Positions 31,379 through 43,728 of a DNA stretch of 64,000 bases are shown in pieces (positions within the stretch are counted from its first letter, which is position 1; every line of letters starts with the position of its first letter). The DNA comes from Parasponia andersonii (taxonomy: Eukaryota; Streptophyta; Magnoliopsida; Rosales; Cannabaceae), in contig JXTB01000106.1 of assembly GCA_002914805.1 (NCBI GenBank), positions 244,710 to 308,709 of the forward strand. Reading direction: 5' to 3'. The translations under genes were made by a program, and so were the position numbers. The notes beneath the pieces were generated by a model. The model did not search any database, had not been told where the DNA came from, and worked only from the letters and a program-made list of their open reading frames with translations.

Positions 31379-32690
31379 AACCTAAAGTCAAAGTTCCTTG
31401 TACCTGTTGAGCATCACTTTCCTAGAAGGATCACCGTAAAAAGAACAACAACTATATCAAAGATCAAGCAAAAATTTAAGAAATATGGTTTGATGGAGAG
31501 GGCAAACGAATGTCTGTTTAAGTAATTTTTTATTGCTCCTCTAATGCAAGCATCTAGAGTACTTCTACACCACTTATTATTGAGGATGGTGAAATCCACA
31601 AAGCCCACAGAGTTATAGTTTTTCATTAGGGATAAAAATTTGAAATTTGGGCTTGATGAGTTTGCTCTGATGACAACTTTAAATTTTGGGAAAGATCTAG
31701 ATATTGTGAAGCTCAAATCTATATTCGGTAGCACAAGACTTAGAGAGATATACCTAAATAATGGAGCCACGGCGAGATCCGATAAATTAGAAGCTATATT
31801 TCTAAATTGTGAAGACAAAGAAGACGAGTGAAAGTTAGGTTTGTGCTATTTCGTTGATAAGATCTTGATAGCACATGAGTCAAGCACTAAGATTCTAACG
31901 AATATAATGTCTTTTATAAAAAATAGGGAGGATTTCTTCAATTATCTATGAGGAAGACAATCTTATGAGAGGGCCTTTATTAGTTTGAATATAGACATGA
32001 ACCATTAAAGGGAAAATTACCTTAATAAGAATTAAAAGAACAAGAAGGCCAAGGAATATACTGTGTGCAAGCTTAGCATTACTCTGCAAAATATTAGGCT
32101 TGTGAAGTTATCCCCAATCTGACCGGTGCATTTGCTGATAACCTTGGCATAAAATTCCGAAGAATGCTATCGTAGACAAGTGACAAAATGCCATCATAAA
32201 AAGATTGTGAAGATGTATTGAAGATTAAGAAAGTAAGTATATAATATGCTTTCTATAGTTTATAAATATTTTTTTTATTTGTCTTAGTTGATTGATGCTA
32301 TTTTTTAAGTATTTTACAGCTTGTGACAGAGGCAATATTGAATCCACGAGAGGCTGAGAAGGAATTCTATGCCAAATTTATCACAATCCATACTATAGCC
32401 TCAGTAGTACTGGAGTCGAGGTAGTGGGAATTGAAGGTGAGCAGGAGGACGAAAATAAGAAGAAGGCACCCGAAACAAAGCGAGCTACAGAGGAGGCTGA
32501 CATATTTGATACTCCCACAGATGAAGCAGAGGAGCAACCATCAGATTATTTGCCTCATTTATATTCTTTTTATACTAAGTTGAATACTGATATCGCTGAG
32601 TTAAAGGTTGAGATGAAGGCAAACCGAGTGGCTGTGAATGATAAACTAGATAGGCTGTTAAAGATGATGGAGGTAATAAAAGTATAGCAA
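31379..32690 (+). pseudogene. DUF1985-like cargo gene inside the MULE, decayed
   Basis: A probable exon starts after TTTCTTTCGATGTAG at 31378. Conceptual translation gives KFLVPVEHHFPRRITVKR, then FGLDEFALMTTLNFGKDLD (about 31652-31708), LREIYLNNG and LGLCYFVDKILIAHES. The pattern is that of DUF1985, a plant domain found with Ulp1-type proteases in MULE-derived genes. A later exon (32424-32687) encodes a charged, partly coiled segment (IAELKVEMKANRVAVNDKLD). Stops fall at about 31522, 31615 and 31829. Downstream remnants (DPCKPDPFWKIDKK near 32957) are suggestive, but no C48 protease catalytic domain is visible before the transposase begins. Confidence 0.6.
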
Positions 32691-33299
32691 CAACTGCGCT
32701 ATTATGATTGAGAGGCCACCAATTTTGATGTGCTTCTTTAAGGGTATGAATCCAGTGATGGTATAGTGGTGTAGACTCATAGTAAACAGAAAATCTCTGA
32801 ACAGAAAACTACTGAACAACAGCAAACTCCAGGCGTGAAAGATATAAAACTAAGTGGGGTTGTTGGAATTTAGTTTTGTAGGAAAATGGAAGTATCCCAT
32901 AAGACCAAGAGATTCTTGACTACACTGATCCCTCTAACAAGAAGTTCAAGGTCAATGATCCATGCAAACCAGACCCTTTCTGGAAAATTGACAAGAAATA
33001 TTAGGAAACATTCAAGAAATAACTTGCTGGATCCATTGACAACCGAAAACCAATCTAGCTTCCCACTAGTGCAGCTATTCATTCTTCTTAGATTTCTAGA
33101 CCCATTGGAAGCTTACAGATGAAATAATATGATTAATTATGTAAATTTGCATTTTGATGTCATTTTATGCATTCAGTTAATATTTTTTGTATTTTGTTCA
33201 TTTTGCAGCATATTGATGTAATGGCCAACCAACCTTTGGTTTATAATGAGTTAGTTCCACTATACATCTACTAATATTATTTAGTATATCTCAATCTTT

Positions 33300-35750
33300 T
33301 TTATTTCTCACTAGATATATAGTCTTTACATATAAGTATAGCTATGCATCAGCTGTATAACACCAGGAATATAAGGTGTATAGATTGATGCGTCGACTTA
33401 GAGTAGTCGCTAATGCATGCGTACATGGGAGACCTATTAAATCAAACTTTCTGCAATAATAAGTCTCTGTCTGTAAGTTAACTTGATGGTCTCTATCACC
33501 GTCTGTGACATAAAACTCAAAGTGGTTGAGAGACTAGACAATCAAAGTCTTTGTAATCTCAATACAATCGTCTAATTTCTTTTTAATATTTTTGCCTAAA
33601 AGTTTATTGGATTCTATTGCCAAGATTTGCCTTTCAAAGAACCAAGTTTGGAGTGTATACCTCCGAAACTTTACCAAATTTATGATTGGATACTTCTGTG
33701 TGTCTCTACTAGTGTTGTTAAAGCTCTCAATATTATTACTTGTCATGATTATAATGAAGGCTGGAGAAGTTTGCATGGCTTTATTTCTCAATTCTTATAT
33801 CTTTTAAATAAATAGCAATAGCTTAATCCTTAACCTTGGTCTTCTCAAAATGATGAAGAAGGTACTCATCTAATAAGATTTCACTGCCAAGAAGTATTCA
33901 CTGTGGCAATGATCAGTCTTGAATTTTACATGGATATTCATACCAACACGATGTATGCAAGCTCCATAGTGTGCTTCAGGGAACACAATTGACAAAGCAT
34001 TCACAATACTTGGGTGTCAGTCCGATATGAAGACTAAGTTCTCAATGTCTTTAATTGTTTCCTTTAGTTTTACGATAAAATATATCTAGGTCGACTACTC
34101 TAAATACAATAGGATACAACCGTCTGTTTGTATCTCTAGCAATAGAAGCCAATATTTCCCTCCACAGTTTGTTTTCAAGAAAAATCTATCCACATACAAT
34201 AGAGGACAATATGTTGCTCTAGAACCCTGAATAGATATATCCAGTGACATAAAGAAATACTTGAAACATCGAATGTCATCCACTATTCTCTTGACATACG
34301 CAGGTACTTTTTTTCCTACACCTCCATGTCTTTTCATACGTCATGTTAATCTCATAGTATTTAGAGAAATCATCGATTATTAATTGAGGGATATAATTAG
34401 GGTTCACTGAATTTGTGTCTTTTTCTTAATGCAATTTCCAATAACCCATGGTACTACCTATTGGTTGTCCTTATGCCTTATTTCTAACGGACATATGTGT
34501 TCAGGCACATATTTTTGCACCTCAAACATATTAGATTGCTCTACCTTTTTAGCTCGTAACCATCACGTAAAATTATTGTCAATATCTATTATAAACTAAT
34601 ATTCTTTCTCTGAAGTTTTTCACTTTGTACTCAAAATTGGAATTCATTGCATACAAGTGCATCTTTAACTTCAAGTCTTTCTTATTCTTAAATAGTTAAC
34701 CTACTGCAATTTTCACTGAATTAGAAGATTTTTTTAACAATTTGTTAGAGGTTTCCTGTGGCAATTCACCCTCTGAAAATGTAGGAGCACTCCATTTCGA
34801 TATATTTTCTATTATTTTTGCCCTACACACTCGAGTACTTAAAGTTCCTGGTATTGTCCATGGAGTCTTAGGAATTTTATTTGACTCTTCTCATTCAGGT
34901 ATAGTTATTTACAATCTTTTCTTGTTGGTTGCAGGTTTCTTCTCATTATTTGCTCTCTCAAGAACATTCTCATTGGTGTTTAAGTTAAGACTATCACCAA
35001 AGCATTCGTTTAACTCTTTTGGATGCATATTTTTCGTACCAAAATCCTAATCATAATAGTTGTTGCTATCATCCCTTATTGGTGTACATATTTCTAGAGG
35101 ATACACCGCCAATGTAGCCAACGTTGGATCTACTTCTTGCTATTATATTTTCTCCACATTGTTTCAGGCACAAATGAAGTATTTTGACTACAATCCTTAC
35201 TGAAGGACTCAATTTCGGTAAAATGAATACACATAAAGGAGTACGGTGCTGAATAAAGTAAGACATCTTCTTAAGCCAAAATTCTAGCTTACTATCAGTA
35301 GTAATCTTTGTTAGAGGAATAGAGATTCCATCTCTACTGCCACATTTATAAACAATCTTAAGTTCTAAATCAAAACGACTTCTATCAACTCTAATTATCT
35401 CATATAACTTATTTACAAGGGTTATATAAGTTATACCCTTTCATATAGACATAGCCTTATTTTCTTTAGTAATATAAGACCATAATGTTTTCTTTGACGA
35501 AAACGTCCATTCACTGTTATACAAAATTATGATGTTGAAATGTGACTTTGCAGATAAAACACAAATTAGATTTTTCAGGTATACAAAATCAACAGATAAG
35601 TTATAAATATGAAGAAAAAATCTAAATTTTCCAACTGTCGAAACTTGGTTGAAATAAGCTTGAATAATCATGGAAAATTTGCCGAAAATACTGTCGAAAT
35701 AGAATTTAAATCTCAGATGTCATTGAATTATAGTCAAAATTGCATCGAAA
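33300..35750 (-). pseudogene. MULE transposase, decayed
   Basis: Read on the - strand, family motifs occur in order across broken frames. CPLLYVDRFFLKTNCGGKYW (about 34215-34156) is the first catalytic Asp region. VFISD followed by a stop (TGA 34017-34019) and then PEAHYGACIHRV is the second. IIMTSNNIESFNN with YPIINLVKFRRYTLQTWFF (about 33755-33640) precedes the SWIM zinc finger, whose cysteines are partly lost (about 33520-33400). The N-terminal part is only weakly recognisable (35671-35441). The stop inside ISD-x-HPS is where Arg (CGA) would be expected. Its job was excision and insertion of the element. Confidence 0.72.
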
Positions 35751-36154
35751 GTATGATGTTTATCAGGGCAACGATTCATTTTTTCCAGAATTTTATAAAT
35801 ATTCTCAGATTTCAATTTTTAATGTATAAATTATGCTCAGAACATATCAAAACTTAGTTAAAAACTATTTCAAACAATATCCATAATATTTAAATATATA
35901 AATTACATACTCATTTTGTGGATTTCTTTCCTTTGTCTTTCCGATTATTCTTTTTTCCCCTTTTTCAGTTTTTATCATTTTTTTTTAATCTTATAATTTC
36001 AGCTCTATAGACAGTGTGATAACTTGAAGAATTAGATAATAGATTAAAAGGATATAGAGGAATGAAGAAGTTCAGTTATGCTAAAGAGGAGAAAAGAGGC
36101 ATATACATTGTAATCCAATTATTAAAGTAGAATTGATATTTCAAGTGGTTATAT

Positions 36155-36233
36155 ATATATCTTTCAGAATTTTATTGAGAGAAGCATAGAGGCCAAAATA
36201 TGTTTATTATGATGCATATTTTATCTAATTTTT
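36155..36233. repeat. Right terminal inverted repeat of the MULE
   Basis: Mirror of 30108-30190. It ends TATCTAATTTTT just before CTCTCTTAC. The same end, diverged, is found at about 400-475. Confidence 0.75.
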
Positions 36234-36242
36234 CTCTCTTAC

Positions 36243-37594
36243 TAGATATTTCATTAGATATATATATATTTTACAATAATTCGATATTTATGTCATATAT
36301 AACTTCAAAAATTATTAACAAAATAGAAAAAGAAGAAGAAGAAGGAGTTATTGAATATGGCTAACTCCCTTAGGTCTTATTTATAATCTTATATGATAGA
36401 GCTCAACTTTCCACATAATTTTTTGGCCTTTAATCCTTCTGAGACTGAATTCCAGCCATTGAATATGGATGTATAAGTGCATCTTTTTTTTTTTTTTTGG
36501 GATGTATAGCAGCCTTTCCCCCTTTTTTTTTGGTAGTGTGTGGTGCTAATATATTGTGTTCGTAAATTCTGGTGGTGTTATTTATGATCTAGTAGTAATT
36601 ATTTTAGACTAGAATTTCGTCAATAATGCTCCGGAATTTCAAGAGGAGATAATAATTTATAATAATAATTAGTATTGGTGTCGTCTGGAATCGATCGTTT
36701 GCGTGTGGGCTCCATGGCCAATAATTGTTCTGCACTTTTTTGACTGGCGCCTGGAATGGTTTAAATGCACAGAATGACTCACAGTTAATGAATGTCGTAA
36801 ATCCTTAGAAAACGACTCTATACTTTTTAGAGTAGTCTGATAAATGACGAACAGACTTTTTTTTTTTTTTTGGATGAAACGACAAAGAGACCTGTTGACT
36901 TTTAGTAGTTTAACATTCTAATGTACATGTTGTAAGCACCCAAATTATATAACTCTTATTAGATTTTTTCAATTTTCTTTTTATTTTTCGGAGGCTATGA
37001 TATATAAGATAGATTTTTGCTTTGAATATTTCTATGAAAGTGTCATGCATATAGGATCAAGTTTATCCATGCATCTAAATTTATAAACCATCGCATGAGA
37101 TTTATGATACTAGAATAATAAATTGAATAGTAGTAATTCACCTCCCATATGTGTTGATATAAAATTTTTAACAAATTAGTTGTAATACTTAATCATAGAT
37201 ATGTGTTGATATAAAATTTTTGACAAATTAATTGTAATACTTAATATCAGATATGCAGTATAAATTTTGCAAGAGTACCATATACACTAGTTAACTAATT
37301 ATAGTGGATAATAACACTCTTATACAATGTTATAAGTGTTCGTAGCTTATGAGAAGGAAATTTAAAGTTAGAATTTTTTTTTCATTGTCAAAAACGGAAA
37401 AAAAAAAAAGAAAAATCTTATACTCAGCATCATAATCCATCAGTTGTAAACTCATTTTTTATTTTATTCCACTAAAAGAAATGGTAAAGAATTTATCAAA
37501 TCATTTGTGAGCTCACCACACAGTACTGGCTCTTATTAGACAAAGTCACAAAGAATGATATTATACATATATATTTATATAAAGACTCACTCAA
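36243..37594. other. Intergenic DNA downstream of the second phytocyanin gene
   Basis: AT-rich, no gene recognised. It contains poly-T tracts near 36486 and 36857 and the 52-bp duplication listed next. Confidence 0.55.
37147..37250. repeat. 52-bp tandem duplication
   Basis: ATATGTGTTGATATAAAATT starts at 37147 and again at 37199. The following TTTAATACAA-like blocks are nearly identical between units. Confidence 0.85.
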
Positions 37595-37923
37595 TTAAAC
37601 CAAAGTCAAGAAAGAAACGACAATGGCGGATAATGTAGCCAACAATGCACCAAAGCTTAAAGACGCAGCGCCATTGGAGTCTCTCAGTATCGACGGAACA
37701 GTGGATGTGTTGGTTGGTAATCCAACGGTGACAATCATCTTCATCCCGAGATCGCAGTGGTTATCAACGGTGCAGATGAAGAAGCGAGAACCATTGGAAG
37801 TAAGATTCGCAGTGTAACCGCTTCCAATTACGATTCCTGGCTTGGTGCAACTCTCGTATTCCTCTCGGGTAGACAATTCGGCCACATTGTGTGTCCATGT
37901 TCCAGTCCAGTTGAACACTATAC

Positions 37924-37954
<31 letters not shown>

Positions 37955-40466
37955 AATGTATACAAATGTTAGGATAGAATATATACCAGAAGTAATTATT
38001 AATCTCATGATTTTGATAAGAAAATTGTTATGTACTTTGATTGGATTGTATTCACGAGCTTTGTGTAAGAGCCAGTTTGACACATGCAATTGGGACTAGG
38101 ATTAGGTGCAATGGGACTAATGGATTAGGATAAATAATTTGACGACAAAAGCATTATTCAACATAAATAGTCCGTTGACCCAAATTTATCCCACGTGTCG
38201 TGGGATTATTAATTCCCAGCAAAATGGTGGGGTAAGATATCCCCGTGACTATTATTCCCCAAATTTGTCTCACGACAACATACCACACCATTTTCCTATT
38301 TAATACTCTCAATGCACATGTTTCAAGAAAAGAAGATACAGACGATGGTTCTCAGAAAGATTCTACGGCAACATACTCATCCTTTCCTTTACAACATATA
38401 TCCATTTTTAGCATATGAAGTAAAATTAATTATCTTGTCTAGCCACTAGTAATGATAAATATTACATTTGGTGGATGGATTCCTTCTTTGTTTATCGTTT
38501 AGCTCTGGAACTCCTCATAATTAATCAAAGCAGAAAATTTATGTACAAAGAACTGCATGTTAAGTCTCCATGTTTTCATTTTATTTTATTTTTATAAATG
38601 TAACATTTTAAATGGATATTTTTTTAATAGAGTAATTTTTTTTCATATAATTTAAACTTATATTAAGCTTAAATATTTTTTTTTTTGTTAAATTTAATTC
38701 TATTTGAGCGTGTTCAAACATAGAATTAATTATTTAGAAGGATTATCAATTTTAATCATCTTTTAATACATGTGATAAAAAAAGAGATAATTTATAAACT
38801 ATTTACGAAAGTAAGATTTTTATTGTTGTACTATTTAATTAATATTAAAAAATTCAAAAATAACGGAAGCGGAGTTGGAAAGACGGCCGATAATGTTCAA
38901 CTAGGGTCGAAATTTTTCATTACGGCTGAATACTAGTCGAAAATTTCGACCAATGGCTTCAACTTCTGGTCGAATTGTTCGACTACGGTTGAACGGTAGT
39001 TTAACCACAGACGAAAATGTTCGACTGGGGTTGAAATTTTTCGACTACTGGTTGAAAAACGATCGGAATAACTAGGAGAGGTGGCCGAACAAGTTCGATC
39101 ACGGCCAAAAATTTTCAACCTTAATCGAGTGAAGGCGCCACTGTCAGTCGAAAATGTTCAACTAATGTTGAAATTTTCTGATCATCGGTTGAAAAATGAT
39201 CGGAACAATCAGGAGAGATGGTCAAACTTTGGTCGAAATTTTTCGATTTTAATCGAGCAAAGGCGCCGCTACAAGTCGAAAATGTTCGATGAAAATGTTC
39301 GAATGAGATCGAAATTTTCCGACTACCGGTTGAAAAATGATCAGAACAACTAGGAGAGGTAGCCAAACAAGTTCGACCACGGTCGTAATTTTTTGACCCT
39401 AGTCGAGCGAAGGCGTTGCTGCTAGGGTCAGGATTGGGACCAGTGGTGGTGGCTGAAGTAGTTTGAAATTAGTTAAAGAAATAGAGTATCTAAGTAATTT
39501 TGCACGTGTGACATGATAATTAGGATTAGTTTTAAAAACATTAATGAGTGAGTCTTATTTTTCATCACAAAGATTTAATAGATCCTTTAGATATAAATTC
39601 TCTAATTATTTTTCAATTACATAATCTGACAATTTACTAAACACAACATTAGATTCAGTACAATCTAATCCAATTCTATCCACATAATTCAATCCAATAT
39701 TAATAAATCCAATTCTATCCACATAATTCAATCCAATATTAATAAAGGGGACCTAAAGGAATGATATTATACCACATAATGGTAATAATAGTCTTACTAA
39801 ATGAATTAACAAATGAACGGACTCCAACTAAGTTGACACTTTAGATAATATTTTTTTTCCCCAATTAGGATGAATAACTTAACTCTTATAAATAATAAAA
39901 ATATGTGATGAATATTCAAGCTCGCTATCAGATATTTGATTCAGCAGAAAGTCTCAATTTTGTAAGTACTACATGTTATTTGGGAGTAATGATTTTGTGT
40001 CTCCAAAATTGGGTACCATTAAAAATTTGGTTCATAAAATTAAATTTGTATCTGTTTTAGCTTTAAAAGCCTTAATTTTCTTTTTGTATCACTTCAAGCT
40101 ACGTTGAAAATCTCACCATTTGCTTTCATCAAAATTAAGGGTGAGATTTTGACAGATGGATCTCAAAGACTCCAAGCTATATAAACGAGAATTTTGGGGT
40201 TATAGATGCATTGATATATATGACCGAAAAAAGGGGGAAAAAAAGTAAAAAATAAAAAAATAAAAGGAAAGAACGAAAGAAAGAAGGAAAAGGGACTTAC
40301 AAACTTGGTCGCCGATCTCAAAGGTCTTGGAGCTAGCCCAATCTGAGTAAAAAGAGGTGTTTGGGGGAATAGTCCAACCCAAGCTGTCCCCAGCCACATA
40401 GAGGTCTGCAGTTGCACCCTTTAGCATTGCCACCATAATGATAAAGCTGCACCCAATTAAACCCAT
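37595..40466 (-). CDS. Phytocyanin with Met axial ligand, 2.4-kb intron
   Basis: Exon 1 is 40466-40301 and exon 2 is 37917-37595, with a 2383-bp phase-1 intron (donor GTAAGT, acceptor TATGTATAG). The protein has 162 residues: a short signal peptide ending near GATA-D (residue 20) and a plastocyanin-like domain starting DLYVAGDSLGW. Copper ligands are His65, Cys104, His109 and Met114, with the Cys79-Cys110 pair. The Met in fourth place groups it with plantacyanin/uclacyanin-type sites rather than stellacyanin. The C-terminus is a brief Ser/Thr linker and a hydrophobic tail (from about residue 139) suited to GPI anchoring, without the Pro-rich region of its neighbour. Several N-glycosylation sequons are present (NTS, NWT, NLT, NGS, NTS). 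Exon 1 is close to that of the first gene (PPNTSFYSDWASSKTF). Confidence 0.87.
38880..39425. repeat. Tandem array of ~137-141-bp units rich in TCGAAA/TTTCGAC, in the intron
   Basis: GGTTGAAAAA(C/T)GATC boxes start at 39050, 39187 and 39328. Each is followed by AGGAGAG(G/A)T, GGTCGAAATTTTTCGA-type palindromes and AGTCGAAAATGTTCGA. A more diverged partial unit covers 38880-39049. The many TCGAA half-sites in both directions give the region strong local dyad symmetry. Stop-free frames here are by-products of the repeat. Confidence 0.8.
39670..39747. repeat. Perfect 39-bp tandem duplication in the intron
   Basis: CCAATTCTATCCACATAATT and what follows recur 39 bp later. The copies look identical. 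It lies at the end of a segment whose outer sequences (near 38100 and 39760) show weak inverted similarity, so it may mark the edge of an old insertion. Confidence 0.85.
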
Positions 40467-40683
40467 TCGGCTAGCTATTATATATGTGTGTGTATTATAT
40501 CTAGATAGGTTTTCTTTTGCAATATAAACTTTTCGTATATATTTTTCAGGGTCAATAAAATAATGGTTTAGCGATTTGGCTTTGGTATGATACGTCGATT
40601 TCGAAGGTTTGGGTCTTGGAGAGTTTCTATATTACTTGTTGGTACATATATCTGTGTGACAAATTTAGATTAGGCAAAAAGGG

Positions 40684-40691
40684 TATATATA
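40684..40691 (-). promoter_or_regulatory. Candidate TATA box of the second phytocyanin gene
   Basis: TATATATA, symmetric, about 220 bp upstream of the start codon. A closer ATATATAAT at about 40478-40486 lies too near the ATG to serve. Confidence 0.4.
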
Positions 40692-42582
40692 GGATGAGAG
40701 AAGTGATGGTTATGTATACGGCATTGTTATTCCTTTTTAAATCATGCTTTCATAAGTCTTGAACGAGTTTAATGCATGTGTCAAAATGTAGTATTTTATA
40801 TATATGTTTGACTAGAAATCCTGAATTTTACTAAGTCCCGTAAATGAGCAATATTATAGGATTTAGTGTCCAACATTACATGATTATTCTGGATAATTAT
40901 AATTAATATATAGGGCTTCAACAGAGAGTCCTAAACCACACTTAAAGTGTTAATATAATTACTCAATAAGATACTTATGCATCAAATAGTGTTAAACACC
41001 AATTTATTACTAGTCAATTATAATTACACTACAAATAAAATATATGTAGATCTAGTTTATTAATTAGTCACCTGCTAATAAATTTACATGATATTGTAAT
41101 ATTGGGTACCACTATCCCGTAATATTGCTCCAATTATAGTTCTGTGTACTACCAAAATATTATTTATACTCCAAGTGTAATATCAAATGAAATTGGCAAC
41201 TGAGTCATCACTTTCAAATAGTAATTGATTAGATGCCACTTAAATTTAAAGAGCAACTCTATTCTTACCGTAGGCATAAAATATTAAAGGAACGTGTTGT
41301 GCGGAACACTACAAACATTATCAATAGCACTACTTTGTAAATTTCGATTCGGATAAAAATATTATACATATATTATATCCTCATTGGTTTGAATTAATTT
41401 CGGTAGATGCTAACATACATAATATATAATTTAGTAGGATAATATACAATTTAGTAGGATCTACAATTATTAATTTTGTCACACTTGTGAACACAGCTTA
41501 TTAATCGTTTTTTCCCCCTAATCACGAGGAAAAGCATTTTTTGAAATTTAAAATATTCACCAATGACAGTTTATTCAGTCTTGGGATCCTTCGTCCTAGT
41601 GTCATTATCAGACTAAAACCTAAAAGTTTGGCATATTAACCAGGAAATTATTCATTGGTTTTCACATAATCAGGTTAGAAAGAAAAACGTAGTTAAGTTA
41701 AATTTGTGCTTGTACACTTCTATTATTGTCATGAGTGATATTCGGCAACTTGGAAACGCACTTAGACGATGACAAGTTCAATTATTTGACTGCGGCAGAA
41801 GGTGTCAATTTAAGTGAGTTTTATCACTTTTGTTTTGACCCTTCAAACAAATTGCATTGCCGTACGTTTCTTCTCCTTCTTTTTATTTTTTATTTTTTAT
41901 TTTCTACTCTTTTTTCTTCTTGTACTTATTTCTTATAACGCGCCAAAGGTCTTTTCACACAAGAAGTTTCTACGTTTCATTGTTATATAATTAAAGGGAA
42001 ATTTACAACAATCTCTTAGATTTAGATGAAATGTTTAAGTTTAATTTATCCCATCATTTTTTATAAATAACAAAGATATCATTCTGAATTAATAAATTAA
42101 TATAAATTCCATCCCTCATCTAATTTGATCAAAATTAAGCACGAATTTTGTTAAAACATAACCAAAAAACTCGTACCCAAACACCATATATTAACTAAAA
42201 AAGAAAAAAAAACAATAAAAAAAATTGAGCACTCTACATCAAATATTCTTCTATTTTAATGTCTTTCCTTTTCTTTCACACACCACTTTTTTTTTTTGCC
42301 CCCCTGTATTGTTTTGGCTATAAGTTTAGTAAAGGTAATTTTATCTTTACACATGTATTGGATAAATTAGAGAGAGTATAAAATTTATATCGATTTGCTA
42401 ATCCAATTAAATGAAAGAGGTATTTTTATGCTCCAGAGAAAAAAAGAGGTATTTTTATTATTTTAAGAAACTCCAAATTAAAGATAAATTGAGTATATTC
42501 ACTGAAATTATAGGAATACTTTTGTGATTGGTGGCTCTATTGCTACCCCTAGTTATTCTTATTCTCATCTCCTTTGGATTAA

Positions 42583-42714
42583 ATAATTGTTTACGAAAAT
42601 ATCTTATATATTGACATAAATACTTTTATATAGCATTAAACAATTACTGGATAATTGTTTACAAAAATATCTTATATATTGACATAAATGCATTTTTATA
42701 TAGCATTAAACAAT
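42583..42714. repeat. 68-bp tandem duplication
   Basis: ATAATTGTTTAC(G/A)AAAATATC and ATATAGCATTAAACAAT recur 68 bp apart. The two units are nearly identical. Confidence 0.85.
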
Positions 42715-43728
42715 AAAATCCATTAATTTCTTAGTACACCTCATTGGTATAAAAGAAAACTATTATATTGTGCATTTACTTTTACTTTGAAGTTTTCCTT
42801 ACTGTTTTTTTTTTCCCTATTTAGTTTTTGTGATCGTGGCAATCTCCAGTTTCTGATCTAATGGAGTCTCTCTTCTTCTTCTTCTTCTTTTTTCTTTTTT
42901 ACCCATTAAGGTTTATTAAAAAAAAAATTATCCAATAAAAACTCAATATACACAGTTGCTTAAAGAAAATTAGTTTCCCTGCTTTCTTATATTCATGTCC
43001 ACATAAGTTTTTAATAAGTATTTTTTAAAAAAAGATAATCGATATAATTGCTAAGACTCCATTATGCTTATTTTCTCTGTAACACATAATAGAAAATTAT
43101 GTTTACTAAAAAAAAAATTTATAAAAGTGTTCAGGATGCTGTTATTCTTTCTTTTTACAGAATAGTTGTCACCTTTTTCGGTTATTGTCTCGCCATGGAA
43201 GCACTACATCAAAATCTTACGAGAAAACAATTAAAATGAAGAATAATTAATTAAACAATGGCCAAAATTCATCAAAAAATATTTGCAAAATCGCTGAGTT
43301 AATAAAAAAAAGGCTAAAATATATATTTTTTAATATTTAATTCAGTTTATTAGTTTATGAAAAAGCTTATATATGATAAACTTAATCTAAATAGATATAT
43401 ACTAAATTACAATTATTAATATACTGATGTAAAATTGATACACTTTTGATACAAAAAAACTGATCTGCCAAAAAATAGATATTTTAGAAAAAAAATAACA
43501 AAAAAAGAAATTATTGAATAGGTTAAGAATGGTCATTTTTTAAAATAAGGTGAAAAAACGGACATATTATACATATATATATATAGACAGTGGGAAAAGA
43601 AATGTTTTCAAACATATTTATATTTAATGAAATTTTAAGAGGTTGCTGGAAAACAATTTAAAAATTTAAAATTTTGTAAGAGGTGTAATTATAAAAGAAA
43701 AGAGTGGGGAGAGAAAAAGAGGATGGCG

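Larger units (their letters stand above)
30108..36233 (-). mobile_element. Complete Mutator-like element (MULE) with transposase and DUF1985-type cargo
   Basis: 6126 bp bounded by identical 9-bp target duplications CTCTCTTAC (30099-30107 and 36234-36242). The left end AAGAAATTAGG...ATATGCATG is matched by the reverse complement of the right end, AAAAATTAG...ATATGCATC, and similarity continues for about 80 bp (ATATTCTGAAAAATATA against AAATTCTGAAAGATATA). The right third encodes a MULE transposase on the - strand. The left half holds a decayed gene on the + strand with a DUF1985-like region, as in MULEs that carry Ulp1-related genes. Both genes have stops. A second copy's end lies at 1-475. 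Confidence 0.85.

Noticed and set aside
38933..39366. Frames with internal amino-acid repeats (CSDHFST...SRKIS) on the - strand
   Set aside because: They are translations of the 137-141-bp intronic tandem array, not a repeat protein; stops and frame changes occur between units.
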